Shown here: positions 1-6,162 of the stretch, one piece after another | How positions within the stretch are numbered: position 1 is the first letter of the stretch | Layout of the letters: every line of letters begins with the position of its first letter | Source of the DNA: a candidate division Zixibacteria bacterium RBG_16_43_9 | GTDB taxonomy: Bacteria > Zixibacteria > MSB-5A5 > RBG-16-43-9 | DNA: 6,413 nucleotides | NCBI GenBank assembly: GCA_001775355.1 | Contig: MEWM01000023.1 | Location: forward strand, 1 to 6,413 | Direction of reading: 5' to 3' | Notes under the pieces: generated by a model | What the model was told of the DNA's origin: nothing | The model's database searches: none | Seen by the model: the letters and a program-made list of their open reading frames with translations, nothing else | Translations under genes and position numbers: made by a program

Positions 1-912
1 GGACAGGTCAGTTATATGCAGAAGACCGTCTACTCCACCTAAATCGATAAATACGCCGAAATCGGTAATGTTTTTCACCACCCCTTCTCTTTCTTGTCCG
101 GTTTCAATTTCGGTCAAAAGCTTGGCCTTCTGTTGTTCTCTTTCCTCTTCCAGGACCGATCTGCGGGAGACCACTATGTTTCTCCTGCTCTTGTTCAGTT
201 TTATGATGCGCAACTGCATATTTTTTCCCAGAAGAGCATCAAAATCCGGAACCTGTTTCAAGGCAATCTGGGAGCCGGGCAAAAAGGCATCCACCCCCAT
301 CAGGTCCACCACAATACCGCCTTTGATCCTTTTGAGAAGTTTTCCCTCTACCAGAGTTCCCTTCTCATACGACTCCCTTATCCGGTCCCAGACCCGGATG
401 AAATCTGCTTTCTGTTTGGAGAGGACCAGTTGTCCGTTCTGATCTTCTATTGTCTCTAAGAAGACATCGATTTCATCTCCAATCTTCAATTGCTCCATAT
501 CTGAAAATTCAGAGAGCGGGATGATTCCTTCTGACTTGAAGCCGACGTCCACGATCACGTCATCTTTGGTTATGCGCAGGACCTTACCCTTAACTATCTC
601 TCCTTCCCTTACCTCCTTAAAAGTCTGCTCGTACAGGGAGAGCATCTTCTGAAACTCCTCAGGCGTGTATTCCTTTTCCTCTTCTAACCTGGGCTGAATT
701 ACCGGTTCTTTTTTTTCTTTTATTATCCTTCTTTCTTTCCTCTCCGGCTTAAGTTCTGGTTTTTCAATCAGCTCTGTTGCCTGAGCTTCGACCTGTGCCT
801 TTGGTTTCTTCCTGGCAACCGCGGCGGGTTTTGGCTTTTTCACACCTCCTTTCTTTTTACCTTTGTCAGTCTTGGCGACTGCAGGTTTTTTTGGCTTTTT
901 CTTCTCGGCCAT
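1..912 (-). CDS. rpsA: 30S ribosomal protein S1, N-terminal part (runs off left edge)
   Basis: S1 binds mRNA on the small ribosomal subunit and helps start translation. The visible 304 codons stay open to base 1; the stop lies outside the window. OB-fold S1 repeats are recognisable at about residues 102-167 (EIVKGKVLRI, then VDVGFKSEGIIPLSEF), 185-253 (GTLVEGKLLK, GVDAFLPGSQ, SRRNIVVSRR) and from about 272 to the edge (REGVVKNITDFGVFIDLGG, then GLLHITDLS). The third is the typical RNA-binding form. Family members usually have four to six repeats, so perhaps half the gene is present. Ahead of repeat 1 lie about 85 extra residues: 16 Lys in the first 44, then a mixed-charge stretch (45-84) and a short helix (EEFQKMLSLYEQ) aligning with the start of E. 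coli S1. The ATG at 912 has a strong ribosome site (AAAGGAGG at 922-929, 9-base spacing). The gene is last in the visible cluster, 59 bases after ispH. Family assignment is very secure. Confidence 0.96.
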   Translation of the reverse strand, partial: MAEKKKPKKPAVAKTDKGKKKGGVKKPKPAAVARKKPKAQVEAQATELIEKPELKPERKERRIIKEKKEPVIQPRLEEEKEYTPEEFQKMLSLYEQTFKEVREGEIVKGKVLRITKDDVIVDVGFKSEGIIPLSEFSDMEQLKIGDEIDVFLETIEDQNGQLVLSKQKADFIRVWDRIRESYEKGTLVEGKLLKRIKGGIVVDLMGVDAFLPGSQIALKQVPDFDALLGKNMQLRIIKLNKSRRNIVVSRRSVLEEEREQQKAKLLTEIETGQEREGVVKNITDFGVFIDLGGVDGLLHITDLS

Positions 913-921
913 TAAACAGTT

Positions 922-929
922 CCTCCTTT
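922..929 (-). promoter_or_regulatory. Strong ribosome binding site of rpsA
   Basis: AAAGGAGG on the minus strand, 9 bases before the ATG at 912. It is the best Shine-Dalgarno match in the window and supports the far-upstream ATG, and so the long N-terminal extension of S1, as a genuine start. Confidence 0.85.
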
Positions 930-939
930 ATATGGAATT

Positions 940-967
940 TGTCCCGGCGGGACATTTTTTCTTTTTT
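940..967 (+). terminator. Hairpin plus T-run, terminator-like in the + direction
   Basis: Bases 940-954 (TGTCCCGGCGGGACA) form a perfect inverted repeat with 7-base arms around one central base, so a 6-bp stem with a 3-base loop. On the + strand it is followed directly by TTTTTTCTTTTTT (955-967), the form of an intrinsic terminator. All genes here are on the minus strand, and on that strand the stem is preceded by A's and followed by AATTCC, which is no terminator. It could stop antisense transcription, be a repeat remnant, or act as a leader hairpin close upstream of the rpsA ribosome site. The structure is seen; the role is open. Confidence 0.5.
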
Positions 968-971
968 GAAT

Positions 972-1808
972 CTAAGTCAAATCTCTAATTTTTTCCACCA
1001 CCTGATTGATAATCCAGTTAGGAGTTGAGGTTCCTCCTGTAACCCCTACACTTCTTATTCCCTTAAACCATTTGCTTTTCAGTTCCGAAGCAGTCTCTAT
1101 ATGATAAGTCGTTTTCCCCTTTTCCCGGCAGAGCTTGGCTAAACGGGAGGTGTTGGCTGAGTTCTTCCCGCCCACCACAATCATCAAGTCCACGTCTTTT
1201 GTCATTTCCAGAGTAGCTTTCTGGGCAATAGCGGTGGCGTTACAGGTAGTATTGAAAATTTTTATCTCCCTCGCCTTCTCCAGAAGCTTACCTGTAACCT
1301 GTTTAAACGTATCCAGATTCAAAGTGGTTTGAGCTATTACCCCGATCCTTTTTCCTCTGAGAAAATCAAGCTCCCTGGTATTACTATTTATAACCTTTGC
1401 CTGATCATCAGCATATCCTATTATCCCCTGAACCTCCGGATGATGAGCTTCTCCAACCACCACCACCTGATAACCTTCCTTATGCAAAACCCGGGCATTC
1501 CTCTGAGCCCGCCTCACAAAAGGACAGGTGGCATCGATTATTTTCAACCCCTTCTTTTTCGCCTCCAGTAAAATCCGGGGGTGCACCCCGTGGGAGCGGA
1601 TGATCAGTGTCCCAGATTTAATTTTCTTCAAATTTTGAACCGGGTGCACACCTTCTCTTCTCAGCTCCTCCACCACCTGGGGGTTATGAATCAAGGGACC
1701 AAAGGTGTAGACTCTTTTGCCGGTTTTCTTGGCTTTTTCAAATGCCAGATTTATCGCTCTTTTGACTCCAAAACAAAAACCTGCATTTTTTACCACAAAA
1801 ATTTTCAT
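972..1808 (-). CDS. ispH: 4-hydroxy-3-methylbut-2-enyl diphosphate reductase
   Basis: Last enzyme of the methylerythritol-phosphate pathway. It reduces HMBPP to isopentenyl and dimethylallyl diphosphate with a [4Fe-4S] cluster in the cytoplasm. From the ATG at 1808 (278 residues), the three cluster cysteines are Cys12 (AGFCFGVKRA), Cys95 (DATCPFV) and Cys189 (NTTCNAT). Substrate-site residues are also present: His41 (LIHNP), His73 (RSHG), and His123 and Glu125 (HHPEVQG), plus the GGKNSANT and GGTSTP loops. Positions nearly match E. coli IspH. I chose ATG 1808 because it gives the usual family start (MKIFVVKNAGFC). A TTG at 1814 would add two residues and overlap the plsC stop; AAGGTGA lies 5 to 11 bases ahead of either. 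The stop is TAG at 972-974. It sits 2 bases after plsC and 59 before rpsA, a known neighbourhood. In some Clostridia IspH is fused to S1; here the two are separate. Confidence 0.96.
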   Translation of the reverse strand: MKIFVVKNAGFCFGVKRAINLAFEKAKKTGKRVYTFGPLIHNPQVVEELRREGVHPVQNLKKIKSGTLIIRSHGVHPRILLEAKKKGLKIIDATCPFVRRAQRNARVLHKEGYQVVVVGEAHHPEVQGIIGYADDQAKVINSNTRELDFLRGKRIGVIAQTTLNLDTFKQVTGKLLEKAREIKIFNTTCNATAIAQKATLEMTKDVDLMIVVGGKNSANTSRLAKLCREKGKTTYHIETASELKSKWFKGIRSVGVTGGTSTPNWIINQVVEKIRDLT

Positions 1809-1810
1809 CT

Positions 1811-2431
1811 TCAAGCTGTCACCTTACCATCTTCTTTCAAATCCTTTATCCTCTCAAAAATCTGCCGGGTAATACTTAGATACCCCTCCTTATTTTTGGG
1901 TATACCATCAAACTCTTCTGGTTTTATGGGGGAACCGAATTTGATTTTAATTTTTTTTCTCTGAAAAAAAGCTTTAAGCCAGCTTCCGGAATAGTCTATA
2001 CAGGCTGGCACGATCGGCACCCCGGCTTCCAGGGCTAATTTAGCCGCACCTAATTTAGGCTCTTTCAAGTTTCCATCTTTACTCCGGGTGCCTTCAGGGA
2101 AGACCAAGAGGGCGTTTCCCTCTCTCAACACCTCAGTTGCTTTTTTTATTCCCTCCCGGTCAAAACTTCCCCGAGAGATCGGGAAAGCGTTGAATTTGCT
2201 TATTAACCAGCCGAATAAAGAGTTCTCAAAAAGCTCTTTTTTTGCCATGTAGTAAAGCTCCCTGGGGCTGGCGCTTCCTATTAAAGGAGGATCAAAATAA
2301 GCTATATGATTGGCAGCTATCAAGACTGCTCCTTGTGCCGGAATATGCTCACTTCCTTGTTTCTCCATTCCGCGCAGGATCCCGACTAATAACTTAATCA
2401 TGGCCACGGCTGCTCGATAATGAAATCTCAT
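1811..2431 (-). CDS. plsC: 1-acyl-sn-glycerol-3-phosphate acyltransferase
   Basis: Lysophosphatidate acyltransferase: it adds the second acyl chain to lysophosphatidic acid to make phosphatidic acid at the inner face of the membrane. From the ATG at 2431 it has 206 residues, a normal compact length. The family blocks appear in order: NHIAYFD (the H-x4-D catalytic motif, His42 and Asp47), FPISRG (83-88), FPEGTR (with EGTR at 113-116, binding the glycerol phosphate) and VPIVPA (138-143). The N-terminal 25 residues are hydrophobic and amphipathic, suiting membrane association. An ATG at 2449 would add six residues but has no ribosome site, whereas AAAAGG at 2439-2444 lies 7 bases before ATG 2431. 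With that start it overlaps the cmk 3' end by 38 bases, suggesting translational coupling. Acyl donor (acyl-ACP or acyl-CoA) cannot be read from the sequence. The ispH gene follows after 2 bases. Confidence 0.93.
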   Translation of the reverse strand: MRFHYRAAVAMIKLLVGILRGMEKQGSEHIPAQGAVLIAANHIAYFDPPLIGSASPRELYYMAKKELFENSLFGWLISKFNAFPISRGSFDREGIKKATEVLREGNALLVFPEGTRSKDGNLKEPKLGAAKLALEAGVPIVPACIDYSGSWLKAFFQRKKIKIKFGSPIKPEEFDGIPKNKEGYLSITRQIFERIKDLKEDGKVTA

Positions 2432-3101
2432 TTCTTTTCCTTTTCTCATAAAGCTGGACGACTTTATCTACCTGTTCTTCGATGGTAAGATCTGTGGTGT
2501 CGACTATCACTGCCTCGGGATCTTTTTTCAAAGGGCTTTCCTCTCTTTTGGAATCTATCCGGTCTCTTCTGGAAAGCTCTTTCTCCTGCTCCTCCAGTGA
2601 AGTTTTCATTCCCTTTCCTTTGAATTCCAGCATTCTCCTCTTAGCCCGCTCCTTCAGGTCGCAGTCTAAATAGACTTTAATGGTGGCATCCGGAAATACT
2701 ACGGTGGTGGTGTCCCTTCCTTCAGCTACTAAATTGTGTTTTTTACCTAACTCTTTCTGTTTGGATACCAGCGCGATTCTTACTCCTTTGTGCACCGACA
2801 CTAAGGATACGGCTCTATTTATCCTGGGTTCTCTGATTAATTCAGTGACATCCTCTTCATCCAGAAATACCTTATTTGTTCCTTTTTCATCTATTAAGTC
2901 TAATTTTGAATTACGCGCAATTTCGGTCAGCTCTTTTTCATCCTGCGGATTTAGGCCTTTTCTCAATGCTTTTAAGGTGATCGCTCTATACATCGCTCCA
3001 GTATCCAGATAGACAAATCCCAACCTTCTGGCTACCAGTTTAGCAGTGGTGCTTTTCCCGGAACTGGCTGGACCATCTATGGCTATGACCTGTTTTCTCA
3101 T
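2394..3101 (-). CDS. cmk: Cytidylate (CMP/dCMP) kinase
   Basis: Phosphorylates CMP and dCMP with ATP in the cytoplasm, feeding CTP/dCTP pools and recycling CMP released in phospholipid synthesis. The 235 residues show a Walker A loop GPASSGKS (10-17), LDTGAMYRAIT (32-42) of the CMP-binding region, an inserted NMP-binding segment, AEGRDTTTVVFPDA near residue 130, and RRDRIDSKREESPLKKDPEA, the conserved C-terminal block that closes over the substrates. The usual family text is GRD-x-GTVVFP; here the x-G is Thr-Thr. The ATG at 3101 begins MRKQVIAIDGPA, the normal family start, with AAGGTGAT 11 bases upstream. The C-terminal tail of about 15 residues (RKRNEISLSSSRGHD) is polar and runs over the start of plsC, so it may be constrained by the overlap. 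A 79-base gap separates it from scpB. Confidence 0.95.
   Translation of the reverse strand: MRKQVIAIDGPASSGKSTTAKLVARRLGFVYLDTGAMYRAITLKALRKGLNPQDEKELTEIARNSKLDLIDEKGTNKVFLDEEDVTELIREPRINRAVSLVSVHKGVRIALVSKQKELGKKHNLVAEGRDTTTVVFPDATIKVYLDCDLKERAKRRMLEFKGKGMKTSLEEQEKELSRRDRIDSKREESPLKKDPEAVIVDTTDLTIEEQVDKVVQLYEKRKRNEISLSSSRGHD
2439..2444 (-). promoter_or_regulatory. Ribosome binding site deciding the plsC start
   Basis: AAAAGG on the minus strand with 7-base spacing to the ATG at 2431. No comparable site precedes the upstream ATG at 2449, so this favours the shorter PlsC. The site lies inside the coding sequence of cmk. Confidence 0.6.
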
Positions 3102-3180
3102 CTGTAAAATAAATCACCTTAATAAATCGTTCTCTACTTCAAAATTCGGAGCTGAAATTTTTAATCTAACGAACGTTGTT
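3102..3180 (-). other. Gap between scpB and cmk
   Basis: A 79-base AT-rich spacer, the longest inside the cluster. It carries the cmk ribosome site (AAGGTGAT at 3113-3120). I see no convincing terminator stem and no promoter with two good boxes at proper spacing, so read-through from scpB is likely, though a weak internal promoter cannot be excluded. Confidence 0.5.
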
Positions 3181-3837
3181 TTAGAGATTTTCTTCGATCC
3201 CTTCAGGAGGGAGCTTGGTTGTCAGACTTCCCTGCAGGTTTGAATCGTTAATATTTTCACCTACCTCCCCGGATGAAAAGGCAGCAGTTCTCTCTTTTTC
3301 CCTTGTCTGGAGCAAGGCTTCCAGCTCTTCTATTTTGGGGAGGTCCTTTAAGTCTTTAAGCCCGAAATAGACCAGAAACTCCGGAGTGGTCCCGTAGATC
3401 AAAGGATGCCCCACGCCTTCCTCCCGTCCCAGAATAGTGATAAGTTTCCTCTCTAAAAGGGTGTGCAGCACTCCTCCGGAATCAACGCCCCTTATATGGT
3501 CCACCACCGATTTTACCACTGGCTGACGGTAAGCGATAACGGCTAAGGTTTCCAGTCCTGCCTGGGAAAGTCTCTGTGCTCTTCTCAGGGTATAGAGCTG
3601 GTCTATATAGGGTGAGTATTCAGGCAGGGTATACATCTGGTAACCTTCGGCAATTTCCCGGATAGCGAAGCTGTGATTATTTTCCCGGTATTTCTGGTTC
3701 AGTTCCTGGATGATCGATTTTATCTCCTCCACTGAAAGCTCGTCTAAAACCGCTTTCAATTTGCTCAAAGGCAAAGGAATGTCTGAGGCAAAAAGCAAAG
3801 ATTCAACCACTAAATGATAATTCAGCTCACCTGACAA
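3181..3837 (-). CDS. scpB: Segregation and condensation protein B
   Basis: ScpB dimers bind ScpA, which bridges the SMC heads, forming the bacterial condensin complex on the nucleoid. The 218-residue product has two winged-helix regions. The family's best-conserved block is clear at 88-128: QRLSQAGLETLAVIAYRQPV followed by HIRGVDSGGVLHTLLER. The second wing is LITILGREEGVGHPLIYGTT, ending in PEFLVYFGL (152-160). The last 45 or so residues are charged and low in conservation, as is common. The start is a TTG at 3837, supported by AAAGGA at 3845-3850 with 7-base spacing and by the normal family N-terminus (HLVVESLLFASDIPL). It lies 4 bases after scpA, its ribosome site inside the scpA 3' end. 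No rluB-like gene follows, although scpB-rluB pairs are frequent elsewhere. Confidence 0.95.
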   Translation of the reverse strand: MSGELNYHLVVESLLFASDIPLPLSKLKAVLDELSVEEIKSIIQELNQKYRENNHSFAIREIAEGYQMYTLPEYSPYIDQLYTLRRAQRLSQAGLETLAVIAYRQPVVKSVVDHIRGVDSGGVLHTLLERKLITILGREEGVGHPLIYGTTPEFLVYFGLKDLKDLPKIEELEALLQTREKERTAAFSSGEVGENINDSNLQGSLTTKLPPEGIEENL

Positions 3838-3841
3838 TTTC

Positions 3842-4594
3842 TTATCCTTTTTTGTTTCTGTAGATAAATATTCTGGAAAAATGTCCTCTCTGCATAATCC
3901 TGATCTCCCGGATGCGGATTAACTCCAGAATTGCCATAAAAGTAACCACCAGGATCAGACGCACCGGGTTATCCGCAAACAGCTCCTCAAAACTGATCTT
4001 GTCTTTGTCAGCCAGAAAGTCCAGAATATATTGAATCCTTTCCTCTAAATCCACCTTCTGGAAATTTATGGTATGCGATGTTACTTTGGGCTGGTTATCC
4101 AGAACTTTTTTGAAAGCCACAAGCAGGTCAAAAAGGTTTGCTTCGCGCAGGAACTCGACCCGGTCCTTTGATTCAATAAATGAGAAATCAGACCGGGGAT
4201 AGAATACCTTTTCCTCTTCCTCCCTTCTCTGCAAGGTCTGGGCTGCCTCTTTATACTTCCTATACTCTAAAAGAGCCACTATCAGTTCTTCTCTTGGATC
4301 CTCTTCTGGTTCCTCGTTTTCATCCCGCGGCAAAAGCAGTTTTATTTTTATGCGGATAAGATTTGAAGCCATAAGGATAAACTCGCTGGCCAAATCCAGA
4401 TCCAGCTTCTGCATAAGCTGGATATATTCCAGATACTGTCTGGTGATCAGGGCAATCGGGATGTCGTAGATGTCTATTTCATTTTTCTTTATCAGGTAAA
4501 GAAGCAGGTCTAAAGGTCCCTCGAAGATCTCCAATTTAACCGGAAAAGGGACTTTCTTTTCGATCTGCTGTTCTATCTCCAGCGGAAAGATCAT
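3842..4594 (-). CDS. scpA: Segregation and condensation protein A (kleisin)
   Basis: ScpA is the kleisin subunit that closes the SMC ring with ScpB and aids chromosome condensation and segregation. The 250 residues show the N-terminal SMC-neck-binding signature FEGPLDLLLYLIKKNEIDIY (24-43) with IPIALITRQYLEYI after it, then LASEFILMASNLIRIKIKLLLP (68-89, a helix pair). An acidic linker (ENEEPEEDPREE, 92-103) and a charged middle containing the ScpB-binding part follow. The C-terminal winged helix (about 185-245) includes FLADKDKISFEELF, FMAILELIRIREIRI and FSRIFIY, the part that contacts the SMC head. The ATG at 4594 overlaps the trpS stop as ATGA, with GAGG 8 bases ahead inside trpS, which points to translational coupling. 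Length and motif order are normal; assignment is secure. Confidence 0.95.
   Translation of the reverse strand: MIFPLEIEQQIEKKVPFPVKLEIFEGPLDLLLYLIKKNEIDIYDIPIALITRQYLEYIQLMQKLDLDLASEFILMASNLIRIKIKLLLPRDENEEPEEDPREELIVALLEYRKYKEAAQTLQRREEEEKVFYPRSDFSFIESKDRVEFLREANLFDLLVAFKKVLDNQPKVTSHTINFQKVDLEERIQYILDFLADKDKISFEELFADNPVRLILVVTFMAILELIRIREIRIMQRGHFSRIFIYRNKKG
3845..3850 (-). promoter_or_regulatory. Ribosome binding site supporting the TTG start of scpB
   Basis: AAAGGA on the minus strand, 7 bases before TTG at 3837. It overlaps the last codons and stop region of scpA, so the two partner subunits are probably made by coupled translation. Confidence 0.6.
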
Positions 4595-5568
4595 TGGATT
4601 AACCTCATTGCTTTCCTCACATCCTGCATGGTTTGTCCAGCTTTAGCCCTGGCTTTTTGAGCACCTTGGTCTAACACTTTCCAGAGCTTTTCCGGATTTT
4701 TCTCCAGTTCTTTCCTTTTCTCCCTGATATCTTTCAGCTTTTGGTTCAGATTCCTGGCCAGATTCTTTTTATCCTCGACACAGCCCAATTTCCCAGTGGA
4801 GCAAAGAGTGTGAACCTCCTGATAGTTCTCAGTATAAATCTTATGCAGGTGAAAGACGGGACAAAGGTCAGGCCTGCCCGGATCGTTTTTATGAATCTTC
4901 TGAGGGTCAGTGAACATCACAGATACCTTTTTGGTGGTCTCTTCAGCAGTATCAGCTATGGCAATGTCGTTATTGTACGACTTGCTCATCTTTCTACCGT
5001 CTATTCCGGGAATGACAGGGAATTTGGTCAACAGCGCTTCCGGCTCAGGAAAAACCTGGCCATAAAGGGTATTGAATTTTCTGGCAACTTCCCTGGCAAG
5101 CTCAATATGAGGCAACTGGTCTTTTCCAACTGGCACATAGTCGGCTTTATAAATTAAGATATCTGCCGCCTGAAGTAAAGGGTATCCTAAAAATCCGTAA
5201 CTATCCAGGCCCAGCTCTTTCCTTTTCTCCTTATATGAAGGAACCCTGGCTAAACGGGCCACCGGTGTTATCATAGAGAAAAGAAGATGCAGTTCCGCGT
5301 GCTCTTTAACCTGAGACTGAACGAAAATAGCGCATTTATTCGGGTCTAATCCGGCTGACAGGTAGTCCAAAGATACCTCTTTGATTTTCTCCTGCAGAGT
5401 TGAGGTATCCTCATAATCGGAGGTCAGTGAGTGCCAGTCGACTATACAGCAATACATCTCGTAATCGTTTTGCAGAGCCACCCAGTTTTTCAGAGCACCT
5501 TCCAAATTGCCCAGATGCAATCTTCCGGTTGGCTGCATTCCAGATAGTATGGTTTTCTTCATTTTCAT
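4591..5568 (-). CDS. trpS: Tryptophanyl-tRNA synthetase
   Basis: Class I aminoacyl-tRNA synthetase that charges tRNA-Trp with tryptophan using ATP in the cytoplasm. The 325 residues are typical of the compact bacterial form. The HIGH-type motif is PTGRLHLGN (13-21), the second signature is KMSKS at 193-197 (DGRKMSKSYNND), and between them are LLQAADILIY (131-140) and VGKDQLPHIELARE (147-160), the tryptophan-pocket region of TrpRS rather than TyrRS. The C-terminal helical part (about 210-325) carries the anticodon-recognition region and ends in a basic helix. The ATG at 5568 lies 8 bases after the HNH stop; the spacer is AAAAAAAG with no clear Shine-Dalgarno site, so reinitiation after the upstream gene is plausible. 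A second ATG two codons later (5562) cannot be excluded. No T-box leader precedes it. Confidence 0.97.
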   Translation of the reverse strand: MKMKKTILSGMQPTGRLHLGNLEGALKNWVALQNDYEMYCCIVDWHSLTSDYEDTSTLQEKIKEVSLDYLSAGLDPNKCAIFVQSQVKEHAELHLLFSMITPVARLARVPSYKEKRKELGLDSYGFLGYPLLQAADILIYKADYVPVGKDQLPHIELAREVARKFNTLYGQVFPEPEALLTKFPVIPGIDGRKMSKSYNNDIAIADTAEETTKKVSVMFTDPQKIHKNDPGRPDLCPVFHLHKIYTENYQEVHTLCSTGKLGCVEDKKNLARNLNQKLKDIREKRKELEKNPEKLWKVLDQGAQKARAKAGQTMQDVRKAMRLIQ

Positions 5569-5576
5569 CTTTTTTT

Positions 5577-6089
5577 CTATTCCAGAAAAAGATACTGTTT
5601 CCAGCGATCATCTGAGATCCCCACAAATCGCTGGAGAAAAGTTATATGGTTAGGGGTGCGCGGCTTTTTTAACAGCTTTAAGCCCGCCTGTTCCGGAGTT
5701 TGGTTCCCCTTGATGTTATTACATTTGATGCAGGCACAGACTAAGTTCTCCCAGGAGTCCTTACCTCCATAGAGCTTAGGGATGACGTGGTCCACAGTCA
5801 TAGGTAGATGAGTAGCACTGCAATATTGACAGCGGTGTCCATCCCGTTTGATGATGTTCTTTCTGGAAAGCAGAACCCTTTTGGGCGGGACTTTGATATA
5901 GAATCCCAGTCGAACCACGCTGGGGAGGGGTATACACAGCCTGACCGAGCGGATAGTCTCGCCATCGTTTTTCTCAATCAGCTCAGCCTTACCCAAAAAA
6001 AGCATAATCACTGCCCTTTTTACGCTACAAACCGAAAGAGGCTCGTAATTTTGATTTAAGACCAATACGTTTCCTGAAAGTCTACTCAT
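5577..6089 (-). CDS. HNH endonuclease family protein (McrA-like zinc-ribbon HNH)
   Basis: A 170-residue stand-alone protein of a widespread HNH family whose members start with a VLVLNQNYEPLSV segment (8-20). The nuclease fold follows: CQYC (87-90), TVDHVIPKLYGGKDSWENL (98-116) with the Asp100-His101 pair and Asn115, then CACIKCNNIKG (118-128). The zinc-ribbon cysteines would be Cys87, Cys90, Cys120 and Cys123; His101 is the expected metal/general-base residue and Asn124 the usual HNH asparagine. So the active site looks intact. The substrate is not known to me; the family is often chromosomal and not tied to restriction systems, and repair or RNA processing are only possibilities. The ATG at 6089 is the first start after an in-frame TGA. 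GAGGAG (6105-6110) lies a long 15 bases upstream, so initiation may be weak. It heads the operon, 8 bases before trpS. Confidence 0.88.
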   Translation of the reverse strand: MSRLSGNVLVLNQNYEPLSVCSVKRAVIMLFLGKAELIEKNDGETIRSVRLCIPLPSVVRLGFYIKVPPKRVLLSRKNIIKRDGHRCQYCSATHLPMTVDHVIPKLYGGKDSWENLVCACIKCNNIKGNQTPEQAGLKLLKKPRTPNHITFLQRFVGISDDRWKQYLFLE

Positions 6090-6126
6090 ACCTTGTAAAC
6101 ATCACTCCTCACCAGCAGAGGTTTGA

Positions 6127-6149
6127 TCCGCCTGAGGCGGACTGCTACG
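6127..6149 (-). repeat. REP-like element 2: CGTAGC plus 15-base palindrome
   Basis: On the minus strand CGTAGC (6144-6149) is followed after two bases by TCCGCCTCAGGCGGA (6127-6141), a perfect inverted repeat with 7-base arms and one central base. It has the same orientation as element 1, 14 bases further along. The two palindromes differ, but the CGTAGC head is identical, which suggests two members of related repeat families placed in tandem in the operon leader. Confidence 0.55.
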
Positions 6150-6162
6150 CGACTCCAGCAAG

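Noticed and set aside
68..459. Two overlapping + strand open frames of about 120 codons
   Set aside because: They lie antisense to rpsA, whose protein matches the S1 family throughout. The translated text has no family features.
1809..1814. TTG at 1814 as the ispH start
   Set aside because: Possible, but ATG 1808 gives the conserved N-terminus and places Cys12 and His41 at the same positions as in E. coli IspH.
4741..5157. 138-codon + strand open frame
   Set aside because: Antisense to the TrpRS core, which carries KMSKS and the other motifs. No ribosome site or recognisable protein.
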